Shown here one piece after another: positions 24,490 through 31,273 of a stretch of 39,968 bases of DNA. The notes under the pieces are model-generated. The model searched no databases, was not told where the DNA came from, and was given only the letters and a program-made list of their open reading frames with translations. Position 1 is the first letter of the stretch. Every line of letters begins with the position of its first letter. The translations under genes were made by a program, and so were the position numbers. Source of the DNA: Acidobacteriota bacterium (lineage in GTDB: Bacteria; Acidobacteriota; Thermoanaerobaculia; UBA5066); assembly GCA_008363385.1 (NCBI GenBank), contig RHKY01000047.1:1-39968 (forward strand), written 5' to 3'.

Positions 24490-25752
24490 TCACTTCGACG
24501 GCGCCGGCGTCTTCTCCGGAACCGGGCACGGCTCCGGCGCCTTGCGCCGGAGGAGCGCGCGGATCGTAAGCGATCCGGCGCCCCGCTTGACGACGTAGGT
24601 CGAGGCGTCGCCCCAGCGCTTGACGGACATCAGGCGTGCGTGGGTCTCGCGGTCCCTCACGGGCGTCCCGTCCAGCGAGACGATCTCGTCCCCGGGCTTG
24701 AAGCCGGCCGCGGCCGCGACGCATTCCTTCTCCACCGCGATGACCGGCAGCGTCTCCCCGCCAGGGACGTCGCGCGTCGAGAGGCCGAGGGAGGGGAAGA
24801 GCGACTCCTCCTCGGGCAGGACGCCCCAGAGGAAGTCGGCGTACGAGGCCCGGACCGCGAGAGGCTTCTGCTTCTCGCCGAGGACCGAGACCGGGATGAC
24901 GGAGGCCACCTTGCCGTCGAACATCTTCCGGGCCTGGCGCTCGATCCCCAGCCCGTAGGCCACGTGCCCCTCGCCGACCAGGACGACCATGACCGCGTCC
25001 TTGCCGCCGCGCTCCTTCAGCGCCTTCAGGGCGTTGGCGGCCATCGTGGCGTCCCAGGTGCACTGCGCCCGGAACATCCCCTCGAAGACCTCGCCCGTCA
25101 TCATGGCGTGCATGCTCGCGTCGGGGCCGAAGGAGGCCTTGAAAAGGGTCCGGTGCTCCTCGCTCTTCGTGTCGACCGAGTCCGGGACGAGGGCCCTCTC
25201 CTCGGCGGTCAGCCCGGCGAAGCCCTTCTTCCTCACCGCCGTGATCACCTCGCGGGGGGTGTTCACGCCGAAGACCGGGATCGAGGCGGCGCGGGCGAAC
25301 GCGAAGATGTCGCGGTAGTAGCTCCAGTTGTAGCCCCAGCTCTTGAACCACCGGGCCGCCTCGAGGAACCTCGCCTCGTCGAGCTTGCCGGCGTTCCACT
25401 CGTCGAGGACCTTCTGGTCGGTGAACGGGAACATCTCGAGCCCCAGGAGGACCTCGCGGCCGCTCCTCTTCAGCTCCTCGAGGACCCTCAGCTGCGCCCG
25501 GTGGACCTCCATGCTCGTGTGGTTCTCGCCCACGAGGAGGAGGCGGACGTCCTTGACCCGCGGCGGGAGGTCGGCGGGCGTGAGCACCTCGCCCGTCCGC
25601 GTGTCGGTGACCCCGTCGAGGAGGAGCGGGGCCTGCCTGTCCTTGCGGGCCGGGTCGCCGAGGGCCAGGTCGTACGCGGCGTCCTCGGCCGCCGGGGCGG
25701 GGGGGGCCGGGAGGGCGAGGAGGGGGGCGAGCGCGAGCAGGAGCCGTCTCAT
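24490..25752 (-). CDS. exported ChaN-type haem-binding protein with C-terminal PDZ domain
   Basis: The 420-residue protein has a signal peptide (residues 1-22, ending PAPAA) but no lipobox cysteine. Residues about 45-300 match the ChaN/DUF399 fold: LLLVGENHTS (71-80) with His78 and His84, GLEMFP, then LVGEGHVAYG near residue 262. In Campylobacter ChaN binds haem as a dimer and takes part in iron uptake. A PDZ-like domain occupies roughly residues 320-405 (GFKPGDEIVSLDGTPVRD). Its operon partner is the OB-fold lipoprotein, and cytochrome genes flank both, so a role in haem handling is a reasonable inference but not shown. Confidence 0.85.
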   Translation of the reverse strand: MRRLLLALAPLLALPAPPAPAAEDAAYDLALGDPARKDRQAPLLLDGVTDTRTGEVLTPADLPPRVKDVRLLLVGENHTSMEVHRAQLRVLEELKRSGREVLLGLEMFPFTDQKVLDEWNAGKLDEARFLEAARWFKSWGYNWSYYRDIFAFARAASIPVFGVNTPREVITAVRKKGFAGLTAEERALVPDSVDTKSEEHRTLFKASFGPDASMHAMMTGEVFEGMFRAQCTWDATMAANALKALKERGGKDAVMVVLVGEGHVAYGLGIERQARKMFDGKVASVIPVSVLGEKQKPLAVRASYADFLWGVLPEEESLFPSLGLSTRDVPGGETLPVIAVEKECVAAAAGFKPGDEIVSLDGTPVRDRETHARLMSVKRWGDASTYVVKRGAGSLTIRALLRRKAPEPCPVPEKTPAPSK

Positions 25753-25802
25753 CCGGCCGACGTTAACTCACCCGGGGCCCGCCCCGCTCGGGAGGGCGGC
25801 CG

Positions 25803-26000
25803 TCAGGGGGACATCGTCCCCTCCGGGAACTGCGCCCCGCGCGCCCACGTGTAGACGATGTCCCGCTCGAACCCCTCGACGGGCCCGCCCCGGTAGCCGT
25901 CCGCGCGGGCGTGTCCGAAGCGGGGCGCGAGCTCCTCCGTGAAGCGGGAGCTCCTCGACGTCGAGGACCGGCTGACGGCCTGACCCTCCCGGGTCCGGCC
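25803..26000 (-). pseudogene. remnant C-terminal coding fragment in frame after the NIPSNAP-like stop
   Basis: In the same frame as the upstream gene and directly after its TAG stop, 65 codons remain open. They end with GPVEGFERDIVYTWARGAQF and PEGTMSP before a TGA. The last 45 or so residues have a normal protein-like composition, whereas the first 15 are Ser/Arg-rich, as expected from a shifted frame. There is no start codon or ribosome binding site. I read it as the 3' remnant of a gene whose 5' part was lost. I do not recognise the family. Chance read-through in GC-rich DNA is the alternative. Confidence 0.3.
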
Positions 26001-26303
26001 CTACGCCTCGACCTCGCGGAGGATCTCGCGGTAGCCGGACTCGATGAGCGGAGAGAACCGGGCGTACCAGCCCTTCCACTCCGGCGTCGCCATCGAGGAC
26101 TCCATGGCCTCCTCGAGCTTCGACAGGCTCGGGTAGGCCCCCTCGAGGACGAACGTGTAGAAGGGCCCCGTCACGTCGACGAACGCCCGGTACGGGCCGT
26201 ATCCGAGCCTCGTGAAGAGGGCGTGCCCCTCCTTCTTCCAGAGCTCCTGGGCCTCCCGGGCGGCGCCGATCCGGAGGCGGAAGACGTTGCGGACGACGAT
26301 CAT
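26001..26303 (-). CDS. NIPSNAP-like small alpha/beta-barrel protein
   Basis: Starting at the ATG at 26303 (AAGGAG upstream) the protein has 100 residues: MIVVRNVFRLRIGAAREAQE, LWKKEG, then FVDVTGPFYTFVLEGAYPSL and WYARFSPLIESGYREIL. This beta-alpha-beta-beta layout with a conserved W near the C-terminal helix fits NIPSNAP or other dimeric ferredoxin-fold barrel proteins; function is unknown. A longer in-frame start 13 codons upstream is less likely because it passes over the Shine-Dalgarno. The gene has its own near-consensus promoter at 26388-26416 and so is probably not part of the upstream cytochrome operon. Confidence 0.75.
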   Translation of the reverse strand: MIVVRNVFRLRIGAAREAQELWKKEGHALFTRLGYGPYRAFVDVTGPFYTFVLEGAYPSLSKLEEAMESSMATPEWKGWYARFSPLIESGYREILREVEA

Positions 26304-26387
26304 GAGGCGCTCCTTTCGCCCGGCCGAGCGCGATCCGGCCACGGGCCGGGACGGCCACCCGCGTCGTCCGGGTTCTCGTTTTTCTTG

Positions 26388-26416
26388 AAACTACGTCGCA
26401 GGATGCCCCGTGTCAA
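26388..26416 (-). promoter_or_regulatory. near-consensus sigma-70-type promoter (TTGACA-N17-TAGTTT)
   Basis: On the - strand a perfect -35 TTGACA (26416-26411) and a -10 TAGTTT (26393-26388) are 17 bases apart, followed by an A-rich stretch. It drives the NIPSNAP-like gene with a leader of about 80 bases. It is the closest match to consensus I found in the window. Confidence 0.65.
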
Positions 26417-26438
26417 CGTCGCGCGGGGCCGCGGCGGC

Positions 26439-27536
26439 TCAGCGCGCCGCGGGCGCGTCCCGCCGGGCGATCCAGCGGGACAGGAGCGCGACGGCCTCCT
26501 CGTCGACCACACGCGTGCCGAGCGGCGGCATCTGCGAGGAGGGGCGCCGCGAGCGCATCCGGTGGAGGAGGGCGCTCCGGGCCGGGTCCCCGGCAGCCAC
26601 GACCCGCGAAGCGCCCTCGGGCAGCCCCGGAACCACGTACCGGCCCGCGGAGTCGACGGCCGTCGCGACGGCGGGCTCGGGCGCGTCGGGAGACCCCCCC
26701 GAGTCGTGGAGCAGGACGAGGCCGAGGCGCGCCAGCGGCCCCGTGGCGTTGTGGCAGCCGCCGCAGTTGGCCGAGAGGTAGCCGAGCGCGGCGCGCTCCG
26801 TCGGGTCGCTCGCCCGTATGCGGGGAGGGTTCGCGACGAGGTCCGGCCGGGACGGCTCGAGGCGGTGCGAGGCGACGAGCGAGGAGAGAGTGGCGGCCCC
26901 CGGGGGGAGCGGCTCGGCGTGAGGCGCCAGCGGGTCCCGGTCGTCGGAGAGCTGGAGCGCGTTGAAGCCGAGGACGACGGCGGGAGACGAGCGGTGGCAG
27001 GTGGCGCAGTCCTCGACGCCCGGGATCGAGTGGCGCTTCCCCGGGGCGACCTCGACGACGTCCGGGACCCCATCGTCGGGCGCCAGCGTGGCGTCGGAGC
27101 CGTCCTCCGCCCAGACGTACGTCGCGAAGACCCACTCGTCGGGTCCCGCCTTCCAGATCATCCGCGTCTCGACCCGGCGGCCGGCGAACCGGAACTCCTT
27201 CCAGAGCTTCGTCCCGACGGGGAACCGCCACGCGTCCACGTCGGAGACGTCGATCGACGACCCCTCGGGGAGCCGGATCCACCGGGACTTGGCCGCCCCG
27301 TCGGTCCAGAGCGGGTACTGCGGCGAGAAGGGGAGGTTCCGCGGGTCGACCCCGCCGTCGGGGCCGTAGAGGCCGGTCTCCGAGAGGAGGCGGGGCGCCC
27401 GGGCCGGCGCGGCGGCAGGCGGGTCGGCCGCGAGGGCGTGCGCCACCCCCGCCGGCCGAGCGGTGCCGATCGCGGTCACGGCCACGGCCAGGATCCCGAG
27501 CGCGGTGGCGGCGGGCCGGCGGGAGGGGGGACGCAT
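26439..27536 (-). CDS. periplasmic dihaem c-type cytochrome (SO2930 family)
   Basis: The 365-residue protein has an N-terminal signal (about residues 8-37) and two haem motifs, CATCH at 177-181 and CGGCH at 258-262. The region before the first haem (LLSETGLYGPDGGVDPRNLP, PLWTDGAAKSRWIRLPEG and FPVGTKLWKEFRFAGRR) is the characteristic beta-rich part of SO2930-type proteins. SSQMPPLGTRVVDEEAV near residues 335-350 supplies a likely Met ligand. The protein should be an electron carrier or terminal enzyme; its substrate is unknown. It follows the monohaem cytochrome c gene by 37 bases, an operon-like arrangement that suggests they exchange electrons. Confidence 0.88.
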   Translation of the reverse strand: MRPPSRRPAATALGILAVAVTAIGTARPAGVAHALAADPPAAAPARAPRLLSETGLYGPDGGVDPRNLPFSPQYPLWTDGAAKSRWIRLPEGSSIDVSDVDAWRFPVGTKLWKEFRFAGRRVETRMIWKAGPDEWVFATYVWAEDGSDATLAPDDGVPDVVEVAPGKRHSIPGVEDCATCHRSSPAVVLGFNALQLSDDRDPLAPHAEPLPPGAATLSSLVASHRLEPSRPDLVANPPRIRASDPTERAALGYLSANCGGCHNATGPLARLGLVLLHDSGGSPDAPEPAVATAVDSAGRYVVPGLPEGASRVVAAGDPARSALLHRMRSRRPSSQMPPLGTRVVDEEAVALLSRWIARRDAPAAR

Positions 27537-27573
27537 GGCTCTTCTCCTTTCCGGTCGTCCCGGAGCCCCTTCG

Positions 27574-28143
27574 TCAGTGGCTCTCGACCGGGTCGATCGG
27601 CTGGGGAACGCGGTTGACGACCGGGGGGATGGTCCGGAGGTAGGCGAAGAGGGCGCGCAGGTCCTCGTCCGTGGCGTTCCGGTACTGCGTCCAGGGCATC
27701 GGCGGCAGGATCGGCCGCCCCTTCCCCTCGTGCCGGCCCGAGCGGATCGCCTCGACGAAGGTCGCCTCGTCCCAGGTCCCGAGGCCGGTCTTCGGGTCCG
27801 GGGTGAGGTTCGCGGTGAAGCTGACGCCCCAGGGCCCCGCGAACGCGGTGTTCGTCCCGGCCCCGGCCCACAGCCAGGGCGCCGGTCCGACGGCGGGCGC
27901 CGGCATCGCGAGGTCCTGCGGGTGCCCCGAGAGCATCCGGGTCATGTCGGGCTCGGGCCCCTTCGGACCGACCTTCCAGGGCGTGTGGCAGTCGTTGCAG
28001 CCCATGATCTTCACCAGGTAGGCCCCCCTCTCGGCGGGCGAGGCGGCGTTCCCGTTCCCGGCGGCGGAGGGGACCTCCCCGTTCAGGGTCAGGGCGAAGA
28101 GCGCGAGGGCTCCGCCCACGGTGACCATCGACACGTTCCTCAT
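27574..28143 (-). CDS. periplasmic monohaem cytochrome c, paralogue of 23055-23642
   Basis: The 189-residue protein has a signal peptide and a single CNDCH haem site within YLVKIMGCNDCHTPWKVGPK, and the Met ligand candidate in GRPILPPMPW. It shares most of its mature sequence with the cytochrome encoded on the + strand at 23055, so the two arose by duplication or are parts of related systems. It is the first gene of the cytochrome operon, with an AAGGAGG ribosome site before the ATG. A candidate operator with CCTAG/CTAGG half-sites lies about 95 bases upstream. It is the likely redox partner of the downstream dihaem protein. Confidence 0.9.
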   Translation of the reverse strand: MRNVSMVTVGGALALFALTLNGEVPSAAGNGNAASPAERGAYLVKIMGCNDCHTPWKVGPKGPEPDMTRMLSGHPQDLAMPAPAVGPAPWLWAGAGTNTAFAGPWGVSFTANLTPDPKTGLGTWDEATFVEAIRSGRHEGKGRPILPPMPWTQYRNATDEDLRALFAYLRTIPPVVNRVPQPIDPVESH

Positions 28144-28237
28144 GGCGTCCTCCTTGTCCTTCTTTCGGGCGGCGCCACGGTCGGTGGCGGCCTGCCCTCA
28201 AGGTAGGTCCCGGAACGCGGGCGCGTTGCTCAAAGAT

Positions 28238-28267
28238 CCCTAGGCACTTCCTAAACTTTTGCTAGGG
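28238..28267. promoter_or_regulatory. candidate operator CCCTAG-N18-CTAGGG upstream of the cytochrome operon
   Basis: A perfect six-base inverted repeat encloses an AT-rich 18-base core, which also holds a CCTA half-site (28250-28253) nine bases from the TAGG at 28263. It lies about 95 bases before the cytochrome c ATG (-) and just past the 3' end of the PEP-utilising enzyme gene. The low GC of this patch supports a regulatory role. Confidence 0.4.
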
Positions 28268-28300
28268 GCTCCGAGCATCCGGCCCGGGACGTGCGGCGGG

Positions 28301-30775
28301 TCACGCCCCCGCGCTGAGGACCGTGCCCGCCTCCCCGTCGACCGTCACGAGGGCTCCGTCGGGCAGGAGGCGCGTGGCCCCCTCCACCCCGAAGACGGCC
28401 GGGATCCCCATCTCCCGCGCCACGACGGCGGCGTGGCACATCAGGCCGCCGACCTCCATGACCACGGCCGCGGCGCGCGGGAAGAGGGGCGTCCAGCCCG
28501 GGTCGGCGAAGCGCAGGACGAGGACGTCGCCGTCCGACATCGCCGCGGGGTCGGGAGAGGCCAGGAGACGGACCGGCCCGCTCGCTCTGCCCGGCGAGAC
28601 GCCGACCCCCCGGAGGACGCCGGCGGCGTCCGCCTTCGCTGGTCGCTCCAGGAGGACCGGGACGCCGTCGGAGCGGACGAAGAGCGGGAGCTGCCGCTCG
28701 CCGAAGCGCTCGAGCCGCGCGCGCCGCTCCTCGAGGAGGTCCCGGAGGCCCTCCGGGGCCGGCCGGCCAGCGACGAGGCCGGCGAGCTCCGCCGGGTCGA
28801 GGAGGAAGACGTCCCCGGCCTGAGCGAGGACTCCCCTCGCGGCGAGCCTTCGCCCCAGCTCCAGGGCGGCCTTCCGCATCCGGAAGAAGACGACGACGCC
28901 GTGGTGCTTCGGGGCCTCGCGAAGCGGGAGGTAGGCCTCGGCCGCCCCCGCGGCCAGCCGGAGGAGCGGGCGCTTCCACCGGGGTGACGCCGAGACCGCG
29001 TCCGCGATCGCCCGCTTCCGGTCCGATGCGAGGCGCTCCATCCGGGCGGCGACGGTCTCGCGCCCCGGCGAGGCCAGGCCGGCGCGGACCAGCTCCACGA
29101 TCATCCCCGGCTCCTCGGCCCAGCGCGGGGCCGCCAGGTCGAACTCCCGCGGCCCGCGGTGGCCGAACTCGGAGAGGAAGGCGTCGAGCCGGGCGAGCCA
29201 GGGCGCGGCCTCGGGAGCCGACCACAGCCTGGAAAGGAGCGCCTCGGTCCCGTCGGCCCCCGCGAAGAGCGGCGCGATCGGCCGGGCGGCGAGGACGAGC
29301 TCGTCGACGCCGAGGGAGATCCGCGTCGTCGGGTTCGCCGGGATGCCGGTGAACAGGAGCGCCCGCGCCGCGGGGTGATCCGCGTAAACGCGGCGGGCCA
29401 GGCCGAAGACGGCGATCGCGACGGCCTCCATCTGCAGGCCGAGGAGGAGGCGCCGGCACTCGGGGGCCGAGAAGAGGCGCGTCTCGGCCAGGAGCTCCGC
29501 GTCCGCGAGGGTCCCGACGGGAGGCCTCGCCGCCACCGCCCGCGCGTCCGCCTCGAGGACCGCGAGGGCCCGGCGAGGGAAGAGGCCGTGGCGCATCCGG
29601 AACGCGGAGCGGACGGTCGCCGCGAGCATCCGCGCGGCGACGAAGAGGCGGCGGCCCGCGAGCCGACGGGGCGTCAGGACCCCCTCGCCGACCAGGCGCG
29701 AGATGGCTTCCCCGGCGACGTGGTCCATGACGCCGACGAGCCGGGTGACGAGCGGCCCGAAGAGCGGCACGGCGAGGAGGGCGTTCAGGTTCATCGCGAG
29801 GCGGCCGTCCACGAGGTCGAGGCCCAGGAGGGACGGCAGGAGGGGCGAGGAGCGCGAGACGCCGAAGACCTGCGACGAGACGAGCGGCAGGAGCTCGTCC
29901 CGCCAGTGTCCCCACGTCAGCGGGGCCAGCGGGTCGGGGAGCGTCTCGCGGACGTTCCACGTCGACCAGACCGTCACCGGCCCGTCGTCGGAGGAGGGGG
30001 CGGTCCGCTCGACGACCCGCTCCCGCGGGGGCCGGGCGGCGGTGACGGGCCGCGCCTGGAGCCACCAGAGCGTCCCCGCCCCGTCGAGCGCCCACTCCAG
30101 GTCGAGCGGCTCGCCGAGGAGGCCTGCGAGCCGCGCACCCTCCCGGGCGACGTCGCTCGCCTCCCCGGGCGAGAGGACGCCGCGGGGAGCCGGGCAGTGC
30201 GCGTCGAGGCCGCCGAGGCCGTTCCGGTAGACGCGCCATCGCTCCGGCGGGGCGCGCCCGGAGACGAGCGCGTCCCCCGTCCCGGCGACCGCCTCGACGA
30301 GGACCGCCCCGTCCTCCCCCATCGGGTCGACCGTGAAGGCGACGCCGGCCGCGCGGGCCGCGACCATCTCCTGGACGACGAGGCCGACGCGGGGCGGCGC
30401 CGCGAGGCCCCCGCCCACGAGGACGCGCTCCGCCTCGCCGGAGGAGACGACGCGCCGCGACGCCTCGACGGCGGCCTCCGCCGACCCGACCGAGAGGACC
30501 GTCTCGAAGAGGCCCGCCATCGACCGGCCCGCCGCGTCCTCCCCGACGGCGGAGGAGCGGACCGCGACCGGGCCCGGGAGGAGCGCCCCGGCGCGGCGGC
30601 GGAGCTCCGCGGTGTCGGCCTCGGCCCACTCCGAGGCGAAGGCCGCCTCGACGGCGAAGGCCCGCGGCACCCTCGCGCCCGCGACGAGGAGGCGGGCCAG
30701 CCCCCGGGCCTTCCCACCGAACGGGGCGGCCTCCTCGGGGGCGAGCCCCGCCAGGTCCGCGAAGCGGAGGGCCAT
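28301..30775 (-). CDS. rifampicin phosphotransferase-like PEP-utilising enzyme
   Basis: The 824-residue cytoplasmic protein has an N-terminal PPDK-type ATP-binding domain (GGKARGLARL at 20-30, PVAVRSSAVGED near 70-80, LDLEWALDG and LWWLQARPVTA ending it near 248). A long helical middle region follows, and then a C-terminal swivelling phosphohistidine domain with GGLMCHAAVVAREMGIPAV, catalytic His781. Pyruvate phosphate dikinase and PEP synthase have a further PEP-binding barrel after the His domain; its absence here and the length are the architecture of rifampicin phosphotransferases. Whether it acts on an antibiotic or another acceptor is unknown. A GAGAAT hexamer six bases before the ATG suggests a leaderless message. 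It is divergent from the DUF488 gene. Confidence 0.8.
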   Translation of the reverse strand: MALRFADLAGLAPEEAAPFGGKARGLARLLVAGARVPRAFAVEAAFASEWAEADTAELRRRAGALLPGPVAVRSSAVGEDAAGRSMAGLFETVLSVGSAEAAVEASRRVVSSGEAERVLVGGGLAAPPRVGLVVQEMVAARAAGVAFTVDPMGEDGAVLVEAVAGTGDALVSGRAPPERWRVYRNGLGGLDAHCPAPRGVLSPGEASDVAREGARLAGLLGEPLDLEWALDGAGTLWWLQARPVTAARPPRERVVERTAPSSDDGPVTVWSTWNVRETLPDPLAPLTWGHWRDELLPLVSSQVFGVSRSSPLLPSLLGLDLVDGRLAMNLNALLAVPLFGPLVTRLVGVMDHVAGEAISRLVGEGVLTPRRLAGRRLFVAARMLAATVRSAFRMRHGLFPRRALAVLEADARAVAARPPVGTLADAELLAETRLFSAPECRRLLLGLQMEAVAIAVFGLARRVYADHPAARALLFTGIPANPTTRISLGVDELVLAARPIAPLFAGADGTEALLSRLWSAPEAAPWLARLDAFLSEFGHRGPREFDLAAPRWAEEPGMIVELVRAGLASPGRETVAARMERLASDRKRAIADAVSASPRWKRPLLRLAAGAAEAYLPLREAPKHHGVVVFFRMRKAALELGRRLAARGVLAQAGDVFLLDPAELAGLVAGRPAPEGLRDLLEERRARLERFGERQLPLFVRSDGVPVLLERPAKADAAGVLRGVGVSPGRASGPVRLLASPDPAAMSDGDVLVLRFADPGWTPLFPRAAAVVMEVGGLMCHAAVVAREMGIPAVFGVEGATRLLPDGALVTVDGEAGTVLSAGA

Positions 30776-30781
30776 CGGCGC

Positions 30782-30787
30782 ATTCTC
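30782..30787 (-). promoter_or_regulatory. candidate leaderless -10 box GAGAAT
   Basis: On the - strand GAGAAT is followed by six bases and then the ATG of the PEP-utilising enzyme gene, and no Shine-Dalgarno is visible. This spacing is what leaderless genes show in other bacteria. Confidence 0.4.
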
Positions 30788-30817
30788 CGCCGCCCCCGCG
30801 CCGCCGCGTCGGGGACT

Positions 30818-30846
30818 TTGCCGGCGGGGCCGGCATCGCGTCTAAT
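30818..30846 (+). promoter_or_regulatory. promoter TTGCCG-N17-TCTAAT with overlapping inverted repeat
   Basis: A -35 TTGCCG at 30818-30823 and a -10 TCTAAT at 30841-30846 have 17 bases between them, 37 bases before the DUF488 ATG. A perfect inverted repeat, TGCCGGC-GGG-GCCGGCA (30819-30835), overlaps the -35 box and spacer and could be a repressor site. Confidence 0.45.
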
Positions 30847-30883
30847 CCGCCCGGTCCAGCAAGGGGAGAGGGAGGAGAGGACG

Positions 30884-31273
30884 ATGCCGATCCGCGTCGT
30901 ACGGCTCGGGAGCCCGAGGGGGAACGGGGAGGGGCCGCGCCTCGGGACGGTGCGGCGCCCGCCGCGCGGCGTGCCGAAGGCGGAGTTCGCCCGCAGGGAC
31001 TTCTACGACGTCTGGCTGCCCGACCTCTCGCCGAGCGAGGAGCTCGTCAGGCTCGGGCTCTCGGCGAAGGACGAGAAGGCCTGGCGGGCGTTCGAGAGGC
31101 GCTACCGGGCCGAGATGCGGGAGCCCTCGCGGGCCCGCCTGCTGGACCTCCTCGCCGCCCTGTCGGAGGGGACCAGCTTCTCGGTCGGCTGCTACTGCGA
31201 GGACGAGGCGCGCTGCCACCGGTCGGTCCTGCGCGCGCTCCTCGCCGAGCGCGGGGCGAGGATCGTCCCGTGA
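30884..31273 (+). CDS. DUF488 family protein
   Basis: The 129-residue cytoplasmic protein matches DUF488: RVVRLGSPR (4-12), GEGPRLGTVRRPPRGVPKAE (15-34), FYDVWLPDLSPSEELV (40-55), a central W-x-x-F-x-x-R-Y-R-x-E-M helix (67-78), and the terminal CYCEDEARCHRSVLRALL (103-120) with three cysteines. Function is unknown; the Cys/His cluster suggests metal or nucleic acid binding. A strong GGAGG site precedes the ATG. Its stop overlaps the start of the CocE/NonD hydrolase in a GTGA, so the pair is translationally coupled, although the products go to different compartments. Confidence 0.88.
   Translation: MPIRVVRLGSPRGNGEGPRLGTVRRPPRGVPKAEFARRDFYDVWLPDLSPSEELVRLGLSAKDEKAWRAFERRYRAEMREPSRARLLDLLAALSEGTSFSVGCYCEDEARCHRSVLRALLAERGARIVP

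Noticed and set aside
25972-25990. CTGACGGCCTGACCCTCCCG as a third copy of the repeat family
   Set aside because: Only the CCTGACCC core matches; the GTAGAAC and GTCGCTCT parts are absent.
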